Shown here: one piece after another, positions 16,158 to 22,799 of the stretch
Position numbering within the stretch: the first letter of the stretch is position 1
How the letters are laid out: every line of letters begins with the position of its first letter
Assembly: GCA_029262675.1 (NCBI GenBank)
Contig: JAJCYW010000014.1
Location: 1-57,645 of the forward strand
Length of the DNA stretch: 57,645 nt
Reading direction: 5' to 3'
From: Chloroflexota bacterium
Lineage (GTDB): Bacteria > Chloroflexota > Dehalococcoidia > DSTF01 > RBG-16-68-14
The notes under the pieces: generated by a model
Seen by the model: the letters and a program-made list of their open reading frames with translations, nothing else
Database searches by the model: none
Told to the model about the DNA's origin: nothing
Program-made: the position numbers and the translations under genes

Positions 16158-17573
16158 CTACTGGTGGGTATGGTTGCCTCCCGGCACACACTCCTGAAGG
16201 TAGTGCTGGAGTGAACCCAGGACATCGACGAATAGGTCAATCACACCGTCACCGTTGACATCGAACTGCGGGTCGTAGGGCGGTTCGCCACCAGCAGCAG
16301 GTTGGTAGTGCTGTATGACACCAAGGATGTCGTTGAGGAGGTCAACGACGTAGTCCGGCCACTGGCCAGGCATTGCAGCAACGTCCGGACAGAAGACGGC
16401 CGCTTGGATGCCCGAACCATCATTTGACTCCCAGATATAGCCGTGACTGAAGCGCTGATACTTGGTGCAGCCTTCACTTGTGGGGCAGCAGTACCCTTCG
16501 GATCCGCAGGTCTGCTGTGAACTAGCAGGGATCGCGTGCATCAGCGGGAGCCCGATTTTCGCCGCAGGTAGCTCCGGATCAGGGTTCGGCTCTCCTAATA
16601 GCCACGCCTCGTAGAACGGAACCGATACCCAATATGCTGCGTCCGGATCCCATACGCCGACCATGATGGAATTGTCAGTATATGGCGCTGGCGTGCCCTC
16701 TATCGTGACAGTCTCTGGGTGTTTTCTGAAGTTCTGCGCCCACCCCCAGGGGCCACAGCACGGATAGGGCTCGGCATGAACATAGAGCTGGCACAACGGA
16801 TCAGTGGTGCAGCCAACGTGCTCGACGGTCGGAGTAGCGGGCGGGGGAGGGTCAGCGGTCAGATCCGCCGTCCAGCCAAACAGGTTCCATGACCTATTGT
16901 CAACGCCGAACATGTTTCCCAAGTCCCTGTACACCTCACGGATTGCATATTCTGGCTGGCTGCTGGGGTTGGTGTCGCCAACCAGGGAATTCGTGGATTC
17001 GTACAGAGTTGGACCATCCGTGAGGGATGACGTAGCGAGGCCGTCTATGTATGAAGTGGTACTGATACCTTCGAGATGCAGATGCGGCGTACAACCAAAG
17101 GTGTATCCTGTGTTGCCTTCGCGGCCAACAATGTCACCTTGATAGACACGCTGATCGATTTCCAGTTCCCCAAACGAACTAAGATGCGCATAGCGCAAGG
17201 TTCTGCCGTGCATATCTTCTATGACTGCAAACATCCCAAGACTGCTAATCGACAGTTCCGGATCCTGATTCCATGTACACACATTATGCTGTTGCTGATA
17301 GCCCCGAAAGATCCCCTCTGAGACTGCCGGAACCAAGCCGAGTCCCGCACCACCCTGGGGGTCAAAGTCAAACGCATTTCCGGGAACATGCTGCGCACTA
17401 GCTAGCCATGTTATATAGCATGCATCAGCGGGTAGACACGGAAACTTGTAGCGAAACTTGTCATGGTCCGCGCCTGCGCTGAACTGCGAATAGCCGAACG
17501 CAGTGATTACCAACACTGACAGAAGCGCCAGTTTCCAAAGGCCATTTCGCCAAGTGAGAGTGAAATTCAACAT
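16158..17573 (-). CDS. Secreted M23-like peptidase with C-terminal dockerin-like repeats
   Basis: The product of 471 residues has a signal peptide (WRNGLWKLALLSVLVITAFGYS) and then a LasA/M23-like zinc peptidase core. The core has HVPGNAFDFD near the start and HLHLE after GNTGYTFGCTP, which fits a His/Asp plus HxH zinc site. A cysteine-rich middle region follows. The C-terminus carries two helix repeats, PDYVVDLLNDILGVIQHY (406-423) and DVNGDGVIDLFVDVLGSLQHY (438-458), the second matching a dockerin calcium loop. The ATG at 17573 lies one base after the stop of the upstream cohesin-like gene, with GGGTGA as ribosome site, so the two are coupled. The sequence is AT-richer than its neighbours. 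Peptidoglycan cleavage is probable but not proven. Confidence 0.8.
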   Translation of the reverse strand: MLNFTLTWRNGLWKLALLSVLVITAFGYSQFSAGADHDKFRYKFPCLPADACYITWLASAQHVPGNAFDFDPQGGAGLGLVPAVSEGIFRGYQQQHNVCTWNQDPELSISSLGMFAVIEDMHGRTLRYAHLSSFGELEIDQRVYQGDIVGREGNTGYTFGCTPHLHLEGISTTSYIDGLATSSLTDGPTLYESTNSLVGDTNPSSQPEYAIREVYRDLGNMFGVDNRSWNLFGWTADLTADPPPPATPTVEHVGCTTDPLCQLYVHAEPYPCCGPWGWAQNFRKHPETVTIEGTPAPYTDNSIMVGVWDPDAAYWVSVPFYEAWLLGEPNPDPELPAAKIGLPLMHAIPASSQQTCGSEGYCCPTSEGCTKYQRFSHGYIWESNDGSGIQAAVFCPDVAAMPGQWPDYVVDLLNDILGVIQHYQPAAGGEPPYDPQFDVNGDGVIDLFVDVLGSLQHYLQECVPGGNHTHQ

Positions 17574-17574
17574 G

Positions 17575-18837
17575 TTATTCACCCAATTGCAGCGACTTGA
17601 GGACCTCGGCGAGCATCGCCGACTCCGCTGCAAAGCTGCTGCCCTCTGCTTCCGTCAGGAACATCGTCACGAATCCTCCAGCACCGTCGAGAGGTAATCT
17701 CGCGAAGATACTGGGCAGCGGCGGCGCGTCCGTGGGTTTCAAGAGTTCGTAACCAGCACATGCCGTTACTTCACGCCCGGCTATGTCAAGTGTTACTTCT
17801 TCTCGGTTCTCCCAACTAGGGGCCACGAGACATGCATCCTGTAACTCCGCGGAACTGATGGTTGGCTGCCAGTAAAGCGTTATTGACGACCAGCGTCCGT
17901 ATCGAAGGAAAACCGAATGGCCGAAATTGACTTGTGGCACACCCGTAGTCGCGGATGCATCACCCGGGAAGCACAACGAGAAGTAGCCATCCGGATCGCG
18001 ATACACGTACCAATCCGCCGGGCAATCAGTGCGGCCGCCGTCATGAGCCGGTATGCCAACGGCGGGTGCCGGTGTGGGCCGGGGCGTCGGCGACTTGGGT
18101 GGCTCCGGAGTCGGCGGCGGGGTCAGCGTCGGCAGCGGAGTCGGCGGCAGCGGGCAGTCGCCGCCGCGGACGGTGAGCGATGTCTGCGCGAACTGGAGAT
18201 CTTCGTAGCGGCCCAACGCGGGATCGAGCAGGCCCGGCTGCTCTGTGCCTGTCGTCCACGGCTCGATCTTGATGACCGTCGTGCCGAAGCCGACCGGCGT
18301 GAAGCGCAGCGTCATCAGCAGCAGCGGTTCGCCCTTCGCCACCGGGTCGATGCCCTCTTCCTGGTTGTCCGCCACTTCACTCGAGCTGGGGACGTAGCTG
18401 GCGGCGCCGATCATCGCCTGGCCCGCCTCGTCATTAACGGAGTGCACCGGCAGGAAAGAACGAATCACACCGTCGCCGTCGATGTCCTGCTGGCCCAACA
18501 GCGGGTTGAGCAGGACTTCGTTTGGCGCGATGAGCCGGACGACGCTGGGGTCGTACTGGACCGGCAGCTCGAAGCCGACGAGCCCAAAGGAGACGGCCGC
18601 GTTATCCGGGCTGGGCCTCGGCACCAGGTCGTCCAGGTAGACGAAGACCTCTGCCCGCCCCTCGCCGCAGGAGACCTCTCCGGACGCGGCCTGGAGCCGG
18701 ACTACGTTGGCCTTGCCTTCCGGCCGCCGGCTGCTATCGCCGCCCTGGCCCGTGGCGAGGAGCGTTCCCCACACCGCCGCGACGGCGGCGACGAGCAGTC
18801 CTGCTGATATGAGCGATGTGCGTCTGTTGACCTTCAT
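17575..18837 (-). CDS. Secreted cohesin-like protein with Pro-rich linker and C-terminal PsbP/Mog1-like region
   Basis: The 420-residue protein has a start with AAGGAGG and an N-terminal membrane or signal segment (residues 9-28). Residues about 45-225 look cohesin-like: VFVYLDDL, VGFELPVQYDPSVVRLI, AGQAMIGAASY and PLLLMTLRFTPVGFGTTVIKI follow the beta-sandwich pattern of cellulosomal cohesins. A proline/threonine linker spans about 228-258. The C-terminal 155 residues (DWYVYRDPDGYFSLCFPGD) resemble the exported domain of the protein at 31534. It is transcribed with the dockerin-bearing peptidase gene, one base apart, so binding between the two is an attractive inference. No LPXTG or sortase motif is seen. 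Confidence 0.7.
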   Translation of the reverse strand: MKVNRRTSLISAGLLVAAVAAVWGTLLATGQGGDSSRRPEGKANVVRLQAASGEVSCGEGRAEVFVYLDDLVPRPSPDNAAVSFGLVGFELPVQYDPSVVRLIAPNEVLLNPLLGQQDIDGDGVIRSFLPVHSVNDEAGQAMIGAASYVPSSSEVADNQEEGIDPVAKGEPLLLMTLRFTPVGFGTTVIKIEPWTTGTEQPGLLDPALGRYEDLQFAQTSLTVRGGDCPLPPTPLPTLTPPPTPEPPKSPTPRPTPAPAVGIPAHDGGRTDCPADWYVYRDPDGYFSLCFPGDASATTGVPQVNFGHSVFLRYGRWSSITLYWQPTISSAELQDACLVAPSWENREEVTLDIAGREVTACAGYELLKPTDAPPLPSIFARLPLDGAGGFVTMFLTEAEGSSFAAESAMLAEVLKSLQLGE

Positions 18838-18924
18838 GGAGCCGCCTCCTTACACGCCCCGCCGACGCTAGAGGGCAATTGTACACCCCCCCCTCCTGAC
18901 GCTGTCAATAGCCTTGCGGTTCCC

Positions 18925-18930
18925 TATAAT
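18925..18930 (+). promoter_or_regulatory. Perfect -10 box (TATAAT) ahead of the membrane protein gene
   Basis: TATAAT at 18925-18930 has only a partial -35 upstream (TGTCAA, 18903-18908, 16-base spacer). Transcription from it would start near 18937, which rules out the upstream in-frame ATG at 18929 and supports the GTG at 18962. Confidence 0.5.
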
Positions 18931-18961
18931 GAATCGCCATGAATGGAGGAATGACGCAGCC

Positions 18962-19600
18962 GTGACCTCTGCCGCCAGCGAGTTTCGTGAAATCGACCTG
19001 CACCGGCGCGTCTGCCGCATCACGCCGGACGTAATCGAAGTGCGGCCGGCGCGCAGCATCGCCGCCGTGCCGTTCATCGGCCTGATGCTGGGGGTGTTCG
19101 CGTTCACGGCCGTTGTCCTCTGGATAGAATCGATGCCGTTCTTCCTGACGCTGGCGCTGATGGCCGGCGCGCTGATCATGGTGCCGCTCTCCGGTATGGG
19201 GTTCGTCTACTCGGTCTACGGGGCGAACGTCGTGATCGATCGCAACAAACAGACGGTAGTCTGGCAGCAGGGCATGCTCGGCATGGGCGTTGGCACGGAG
19301 GAGCTGGCGCCGTTCGCGAAGATCGAGCGGGTTGAGATAGAGGACGTCAGTGTGGACCCGGCGGACGACGAAGTACAGGAGCTTGCCCAGTTCGAACTGC
19401 GGTTGCTGAAGGCCAGCGGCCGCACCTTGGCGTTGGGCCAAGTCAGTGTCCCGCGCGAGATCGAGGAGAGCGGGCTGGCGCGCGCGAGAGAGGTGGCCAG
19501 CGCTGTCGCCGAACTGACCGGAAAGCCGCTACACGCGATCGGCATCGAGCAGCCGCAGCGCCGCTTCCGCAAGCGGCGGCAGCCATCGCCCACGGCCTAA
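18962..19600 (+). CDS. Membrane protein of unknown function (two central helices)
   Basis: The product of about 212 residues begins with a soluble N-terminal strand region, then two adjacent membrane helices (SIAAVPFIGLMLGVFAFTAVV and FFLTLALMAGALIMVPLSGMG). A C-terminal cytoplasmic beta-rich part follows (VVIDRNKQTVVWQQG, LAPFAKIERVEIEDV), which resembles the PH-like domains that follow membrane helices in several bacterial proteins. No enzyme motif is visible. The tail ends in a basic stretch, RRFRKRRQPS. The GTG start has GGAGG 12 bases upstream. The glycosyltransferase gene follows after 9 bases, so an envelope role is possible. Confidence 0.7.
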   Translation: MTSAASEFREIDLHRRVCRITPDVIEVRPARSIAAVPFIGLMLGVFAFTAVVLWIESMPFFLTLALMAGALIMVPLSGMGFVYSVYGANVVIDRNKQTVVWQQGMLGMGVGTEELAPFAKIERVEIEDVSVDPADDEVQELAQFELRLLKASGRTLALGQVSVPREIEESGLARAREVASAVAELTGKPLHAIGIEQPQRRFRKRRQPSPTA

Positions 19601-19609
19601 CGTCCCGCG

Positions 19610-20383
19610 ATGATTGCTGAGCCCCAGGCTACCGAACGACCCGCCCTCAGCCTCGTCGTTCCCGCGTTCAATGAAGAGCAGCGCCTCGGCGATTCGCTGG
19701 CTCGCGTGATCGCCTTCGGCCGAGAGCAGGCGTACAGTGTCGAGATCATCGTCGTCGACGACGGCAGCGCCGACGGCACGTTCGCGCTGGCGGAAGCAGC
19801 CGGAGAGCGGCCCGCGCCCAACGTCACCTTGCGCTCGCTGCGACACGAGCAGAATCGAGGCAAGGGCGCGGCGGTACGGACGGGCGCGCAGGCGGCGATG
19901 GGAGAGACGGTGCTCTACCTCGACGCCGACCTTTCCACGCCGCCGGACGAGGTCCCGAAGCTACTGGCCGCGCTGGAAGACGGCGCCGATGTCGCGATCG
20001 GCAGCAGGCTGCGGCCGGAGGGCGGCGACATGCGCGCCTCGCAGCCGGCCTGGCGCCGGATCGGCGGCCGTCTGTTCGCGACCGTGCGGCGGCGGCTGCT
20101 CCTGGGCGATATCGACGACACGCAGTGTGGCTTCAAGGCCTTCACGCGCGCCGCCGCGACGGAACTGTTCGCCCGCCAACAACTCGAAGGCTGGGCGTTC
20201 GATGCCGAACTGCTCTACTTGGCGCAGCGACTGGGCTTCACCGTGCGGCAGGTGCCGATCACGTGGCAGCACGTGGAAGGCTCCCAGTTCCGCCTGGGCG
20301 CGGGGCCTGCCATGCGCGAGATCCGAGATCTGTTGCGCATCCGCTGGATGCACCGCGGCGTGCGCAAGCCGCCCGCCTCGTAG
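19610..20383 (+). CDS. Family 2 glycosyltransferase, dolichyl-/polyprenyl-phosphate sugar synthase-like
   Basis: The 257-residue protein is a GT-A fold transferase of the ALG5/DPM1 type, which moves a sugar from a nucleotide donor to a lipid phosphate carrier. It has LSLVVPAFNEEQRL, the nucleotide site VDDGSADGT, the metal motif YLDADLSTPPDE and the acceptor-side DDTQCGFKAFTR. It lacks the C-terminal membrane helices of some members, so it is probably peripheral. A paralogue at 30600 shares these motifs. Both genes lie next to secreted-protein clusters and both are followed by the same 50-bp repeat. Donor and acceptor are unknown. Confidence 0.9.
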   Translation: MIAEPQATERPALSLVVPAFNEEQRLGDSLARVIAFGREQAYSVEIIVVDDGSADGTFALAEAAGERPAPNVTLRSLRHEQNRGKGAAVRTGAQAAMGETVLYLDADLSTPPDEVPKLLAALEDGADVAIGSRLRPEGGDMRASQPAWRRIGGRLFATVRRRLLLGDIDDTQCGFKAFTRAAATELFARQQLEGWAFDAELLYLAQRLGFTVRQVPITWQHVEGSQFRLGAGPAMREIRDLLRIRWMHRGVRKPPAS

Positions 20384-20439
20384 GCGCGCCCCTCACGTCC
20401 ATGGTTGCGGTCATCTTGTGAGCACACGTAGTTATCGCA

Positions 20440-20489
20440 TGTACTCGTTCAGGGACATAGGTGACACCTAGAATGGTGTCGCTATGCGT
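20440..20489 (+). repeat. Dispersed intergenic repeat, copy A
   Basis: This 50-bp segment starts TGTACTCGT and ends GGTGTCGCTATGCGT. It matches 31362-31411 with about 40 identical positions out of 50 without gaps. Both copies lie 40-57 bases after the stop of a family 2 glycosyltransferase gene. The nearby AGGGACATAGGTGACAC recalls the terminal region of IS481-type elements, but no transposase remains. Confidence 0.65.
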
Positions 20490-20517
20490 ATTATCAGTGG
20501 AACAGCGCCTGCGGCCG

Positions 20518-21141
20518 TCAGCATTCGCCGTCCTCGCAACTCTCGCCCCGCAGGCCTTCAATGCCCTCTTTCGTTATCCAGGGGATCATCGCCAGGGCGG
20601 CCAACAGGTCTGCCCACCACCAGCAGAGGGCGGCGTTTGCGCCGAGGCCGATGAACAAGGTGAGGGAGAGGTACGAGCACACGAGCGTTTCCGTGCTCTC
20701 CGCAACGAGAGCACGGGAACCAATGCGCGTCGCGTTCCAGCGCTTGGTCAGGCCCACGGCAGGCATGACGACGAGCGAAACGGCAGACAACACGAACCCG
20801 ACTGCCGACGACTCTGGCTCATCACCCGTTACGAGAACATAGGCCGTCTGCGCGAAGATATAGACAGCGAGGAGAATGAATGTTGCCCCGACTACCTGGT
20901 GCGCGCGCCGCTCGCGCTGCTCAACACGTTCATCGTGGGCCGGCAGCCGAAGCCGCCAGAGCAGGACGACAGCCGCCGTCACTTCGATGAAGCTATCGAG
21001 ACCGAAGCCGACAAGCGCCACGCTGCCCGCAGCAAGACCCGCTGAGACGGCGATCACGCCTTCTATCACATTCCAACCGACGGTCAACCAGAGGAGCGCA
21101 TTCGCGAAGGAGATCGAGCCGCGTCCCGTCCCCGCGCTCAT
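20518..21141 (-). CDS. Cation diffusion facilitator-like transporter (short form)
   Basis: This membrane protein of 207 residues has about six hydrophobic segments and the CDF hallmark SVALVGFGLDSFIEVTAAVVLLWRL, a divalent-metal site of the HxxxD type altered to GxxxD. A second such site is seen in LVAESTETLVCSYLSL. It lacks the cytoplasmic C-terminal domain of full CDF proteins and ends in a cysteine-containing tail (ESCEDGEC). Such short members export zinc or related metals, or transport without the regulatory domain. Its ATG at 21141 overlaps (ATGA) the stop of a truncated ArsR reading frame, so it was once the second gene of an arsR-CDF operon. Its present promoter is unclear. Confidence 0.82.
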   Translation of the reverse strand: MSAGTGRGSISFANALLWLTVGWNVIEGVIAVSAGLAAGSVALVGFGLDSFIEVTAAVVLLWRLRLPAHDERVEQRERRAHQVVGATFILLAVYIFAQTAYVLVTGDEPESSAVGFVLSAVSLVVMPAVGLTKRWNATRIGSRALVAESTETLVCSYLSLTLFIGLGANAALCWWWADLLAALAMIPWITKEGIEGLRGESCEDGEC

Positions 21142-21320
21142 CGCCGGTCCCTCTCGGGACGCATTGCGGCCGTGACCGGTTCGTGACCGAGATGCCCGAG
21201 GCAGACACCCATCAGCAGGCGGATGTGCTCGTCGTCGATGCTGTCGTAGACCATTTTGCCGTTGCGTTGGCTATTGACGATGCGCAGGTTGCTCCTCTCC
21301 GTCCATGTACCGGCTGCTGT
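21138..21320 (-). pseudogene. Truncated ArsR/SmtB regulator (C-terminal remnant)
   Basis: On the minus strand a frame closed by TAG at 21323-21321 reads ERSNLRIVNSQRNGKMVYDS and IDDEHIRLLMGVCLGHLGHE before stopping in TGA at 21140-21138. This is the wing and last helix of an ArsR-family repressor, and it keeps a zinc-type pattern DxH-x10-HxxH. The DNA-binding helices are missing, replaced by the intergenic region that now holds the promoter of the divergent arsR gene. The ATGA overlap with the CDF gene is typical of an intact arsR-CDF operon, so deletion or recombination removed the 5' half. Confidence 0.65.
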
Positions 21321-21351
21321 CTAGATACCTCGGCCTATTGTCCTATTCTAT

Positions 21352-21381
21352 TTGACAGTTGAGCAACTATGCAAGTAAAAT
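21352..21381 (+). promoter_or_regulatory. arsR promoter with an internal operator-like inverted repeat
   Basis: TTGACA at 21352-21357 and TAAAAT at 21376-21381 are 18 bases apart. Between them AGTTG-AG-CAACT (21357-21368) forms an inverted repeat where an ArsR-type repressor would block polymerase. The start point would fall at about 21388, the arsR ATG itself, so the mRNA may be leaderless; no ribosome site is visible. Confidence 0.6.
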
Positions 21382-21387
21382 GGCGGC

Positions 21388-21762
21388 ATGGCAGTTGAAA
21401 GCCCGGTGAAGCCGGACGCTCGCTACGTCGACGCAGAATGCGTGGCAGCCGTGCGGATCACCATGGTCGACCGGACGGAAGCGACAGACGTCGCGGACGT
21501 TTTCCGCGTACTGGCGGACCCGACGCGGGTCTCGATCATCCATGCGCTCCTGGTCTCCGAACTTTGCAACAGCGATCTGGCGAGCGTGCTCGGCATCTCC
21601 GAATCAGCCGTTTCGCATCAGATGCGCGAGCTGCGACTGATGAAGCTGGTCAGCGCGGAAAGGCGCGGCCGTATGGTCTACTATCGCCTGACCGATACGC
21701 ATATCCGTCATATCTTTGAAGACACGCTTCGCCACGTGCGCGAAGACGCCCGCGGTTCGTAA
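21388..21762 (+). CDS. ArsR/SmtB-family metal-responsive repressor
   Basis: The 124-residue protein is a winged-helix repressor of the zinc/cobalt-sensing kind. It has the DNA-binding part VFRVLADPTRVSIIHALL, the helix-turn-helix SDLASVLGISESAVSHQMREL and the wing RRGRMVYYRL. The alpha-5 zinc site is complete: Asp103, His105, His116 and Glu119 in DxH-x10-HxxE. Single cysteines at 18 and 60 could add an alpha-3 type site but the usual CxC is not there. It is followed after 4 bases by a CDF exporter gene, the expected target. Metal binding should release DNA and derepress export. Starting instead at the internal ATG of MVDRTEATD is possible. Confidence 0.92.
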   Translation: MAVESPVKPDARYVDAECVAAVRITMVDRTEATDVADVFRVLADPTRVSIIHALLVSELCNSDLASVLGISESAVSHQMRELRLMKLVSAERRGRMVYYRLTDTHIRHIFEDTLRHVREDARGS

Positions 21763-21766
21763 CGCG

Positions 21767-22738
21767 ATGATCGACGAGTTGGGTCAACACAGGGATGCCG
21801 GCACCAGAGCGCTTGCCGTCGCGCTTGCTGTTGCGCTGGTCGTCGTCGCCGCCGAGGTGGCCGGCGGCATCCTCACCAACAGCCTGGCGCTGCTGGCGGA
21901 CGCCGGGCACATGGTTACTGACGTACTGGCGGTATCGATAGCACTCGTCGCGATCTGGATGGCGCGCCGGCCCGCCGCCGGCCGCCGGACGTTTGGATTC
22001 CAGCGGGCGGAGGTGCTGGCGGCGGCGCTGAACGGGGTGATCCTGCTGCTCGTCGCGGCGTTCGTGTTCTGGCAGGCCGCCCTCCGCTTCGGCGATCCGC
22101 CCCACGTCGATAGCGGGCTGATGCTCATCATCGGCGTCGTCGGGCTCATCGCAAACATTGTCAGCGCCTATGTACTGCGCCAGCAGCAGGCCTACAGCAT
22201 GAACGTGCGCGGCGCCTTCTACCACGTGCTTGGCGACTTGGCGGGCTCGGCCGGCGTCGTTATCGCGGCCGGCGTTATGCTGACGACCGGCTGGCGCTAC
22301 GCCGACCCGCTGGTCAGCGTCGTGATCGGCGTTCTGATCGTCGCGGGCGCGGCGCGGCTGCTGCGCGAGTCGCTCTCCGTCCTGCTCGAAACGTCGCCGC
22401 GGCATATCGATATGGAACAGGTTGCCGCCGCGCTGACGGCGACGCCGGGCGTCGCCGGTCTCCACGACCTCCACATCTGGACGGTGACGTCCGGCCTGGT
22501 TGCGCTGAGCTGCCACACCGAGCTAACAGGCGATCGCAAGTCGGACGACGTGCTGGCCGAGCTATGCGACATGCTCCACGCCCGCTTCGCCATTCACCAC
22601 GTCACGATCCAACCCGAGCTGGAACGGTTGCACCGGGCTGACGGCGAGCACATGCTGCCGCGCTGCACCAGCGTGATCGGTCACGATCACGGCCCGCGGG
22701 CCGAAGGCGCTCGTATCGAGGGGGAGCAGACGGCCTAG
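21767..22738 (+). CDS. Cation diffusion facilitator, CzcD/ZitB-type zinc exporter
   Basis: The product of 323 residues has six membrane helices and a cytoplasmic C-terminal domain. It would exchange cytoplasmic Zn2+ (or Co2+/Cd2+) for protons. The metal sites are visible as ADAGHMVTD in helix 2 and YHVLGDLAGS in helix 5, both HxxxD as in zinc transporters. GVAGLHDLHIWTVTSGLVALSCH is the typical start of the C-terminal domain, and a His-rich end (GHDHG) may bind metal. The ATG at 21767 is 4 bases after arsR. It faces the shorter CDF gene at 20518 across the divergent promoter region, so two exporters with one intact regulator occur together. Confidence 0.93.
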   Translation: MIDELGQHRDAGTRALAVALAVALVVVAAEVAGGILTNSLALLADAGHMVTDVLAVSIALVAIWMARRPAAGRRTFGFQRAEVLAAALNGVILLLVAAFVFWQAALRFGDPPHVDSGLMLIIGVVGLIANIVSAYVLRQQQAYSMNVRGAFYHVLGDLAGSAGVVIAAGVMLTTGWRYADPLVSVVIGVLIVAGAARLLRESLSVLLETSPRHIDMEQVAAALTATPGVAGLHDLHIWTVTSGLVALSCHTELTGDRKSDDVLAELCDMLHARFAIHHVTIQPELERLHRADGEHMLPRCTSVIGHDHGPRAEGARIEGEQTA

Positions 22739-22760
22739 GCTGGGCCTCGCGGCCTGGTTG

Positions 22761-22778
22761 CCGCACGGGTTCGTGCGG
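22761..22778. terminator. Hairpin between convergent CDF and peptidase genes
   Basis: CCGCACG at 22761-22767 pairs with CGTGCGG at 22772-22778 around GGTT. It sits in the 61 bases between two convergent stops and could act in both directions, but no T tract is present on either side. Confidence 0.35.
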
Positions 22779-22799
22779 GTGGCCGGGCGACACGGCCAG

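Noticed and set aside
17917..18807. A 296-codon plus-strand frame opposite the cohesin-like gene
   Set aside because: It has no ribosome site and an Arg/Ala-rich composition, whereas the minus-strand gene has AAGGAGG, a signal segment and a domain pattern.
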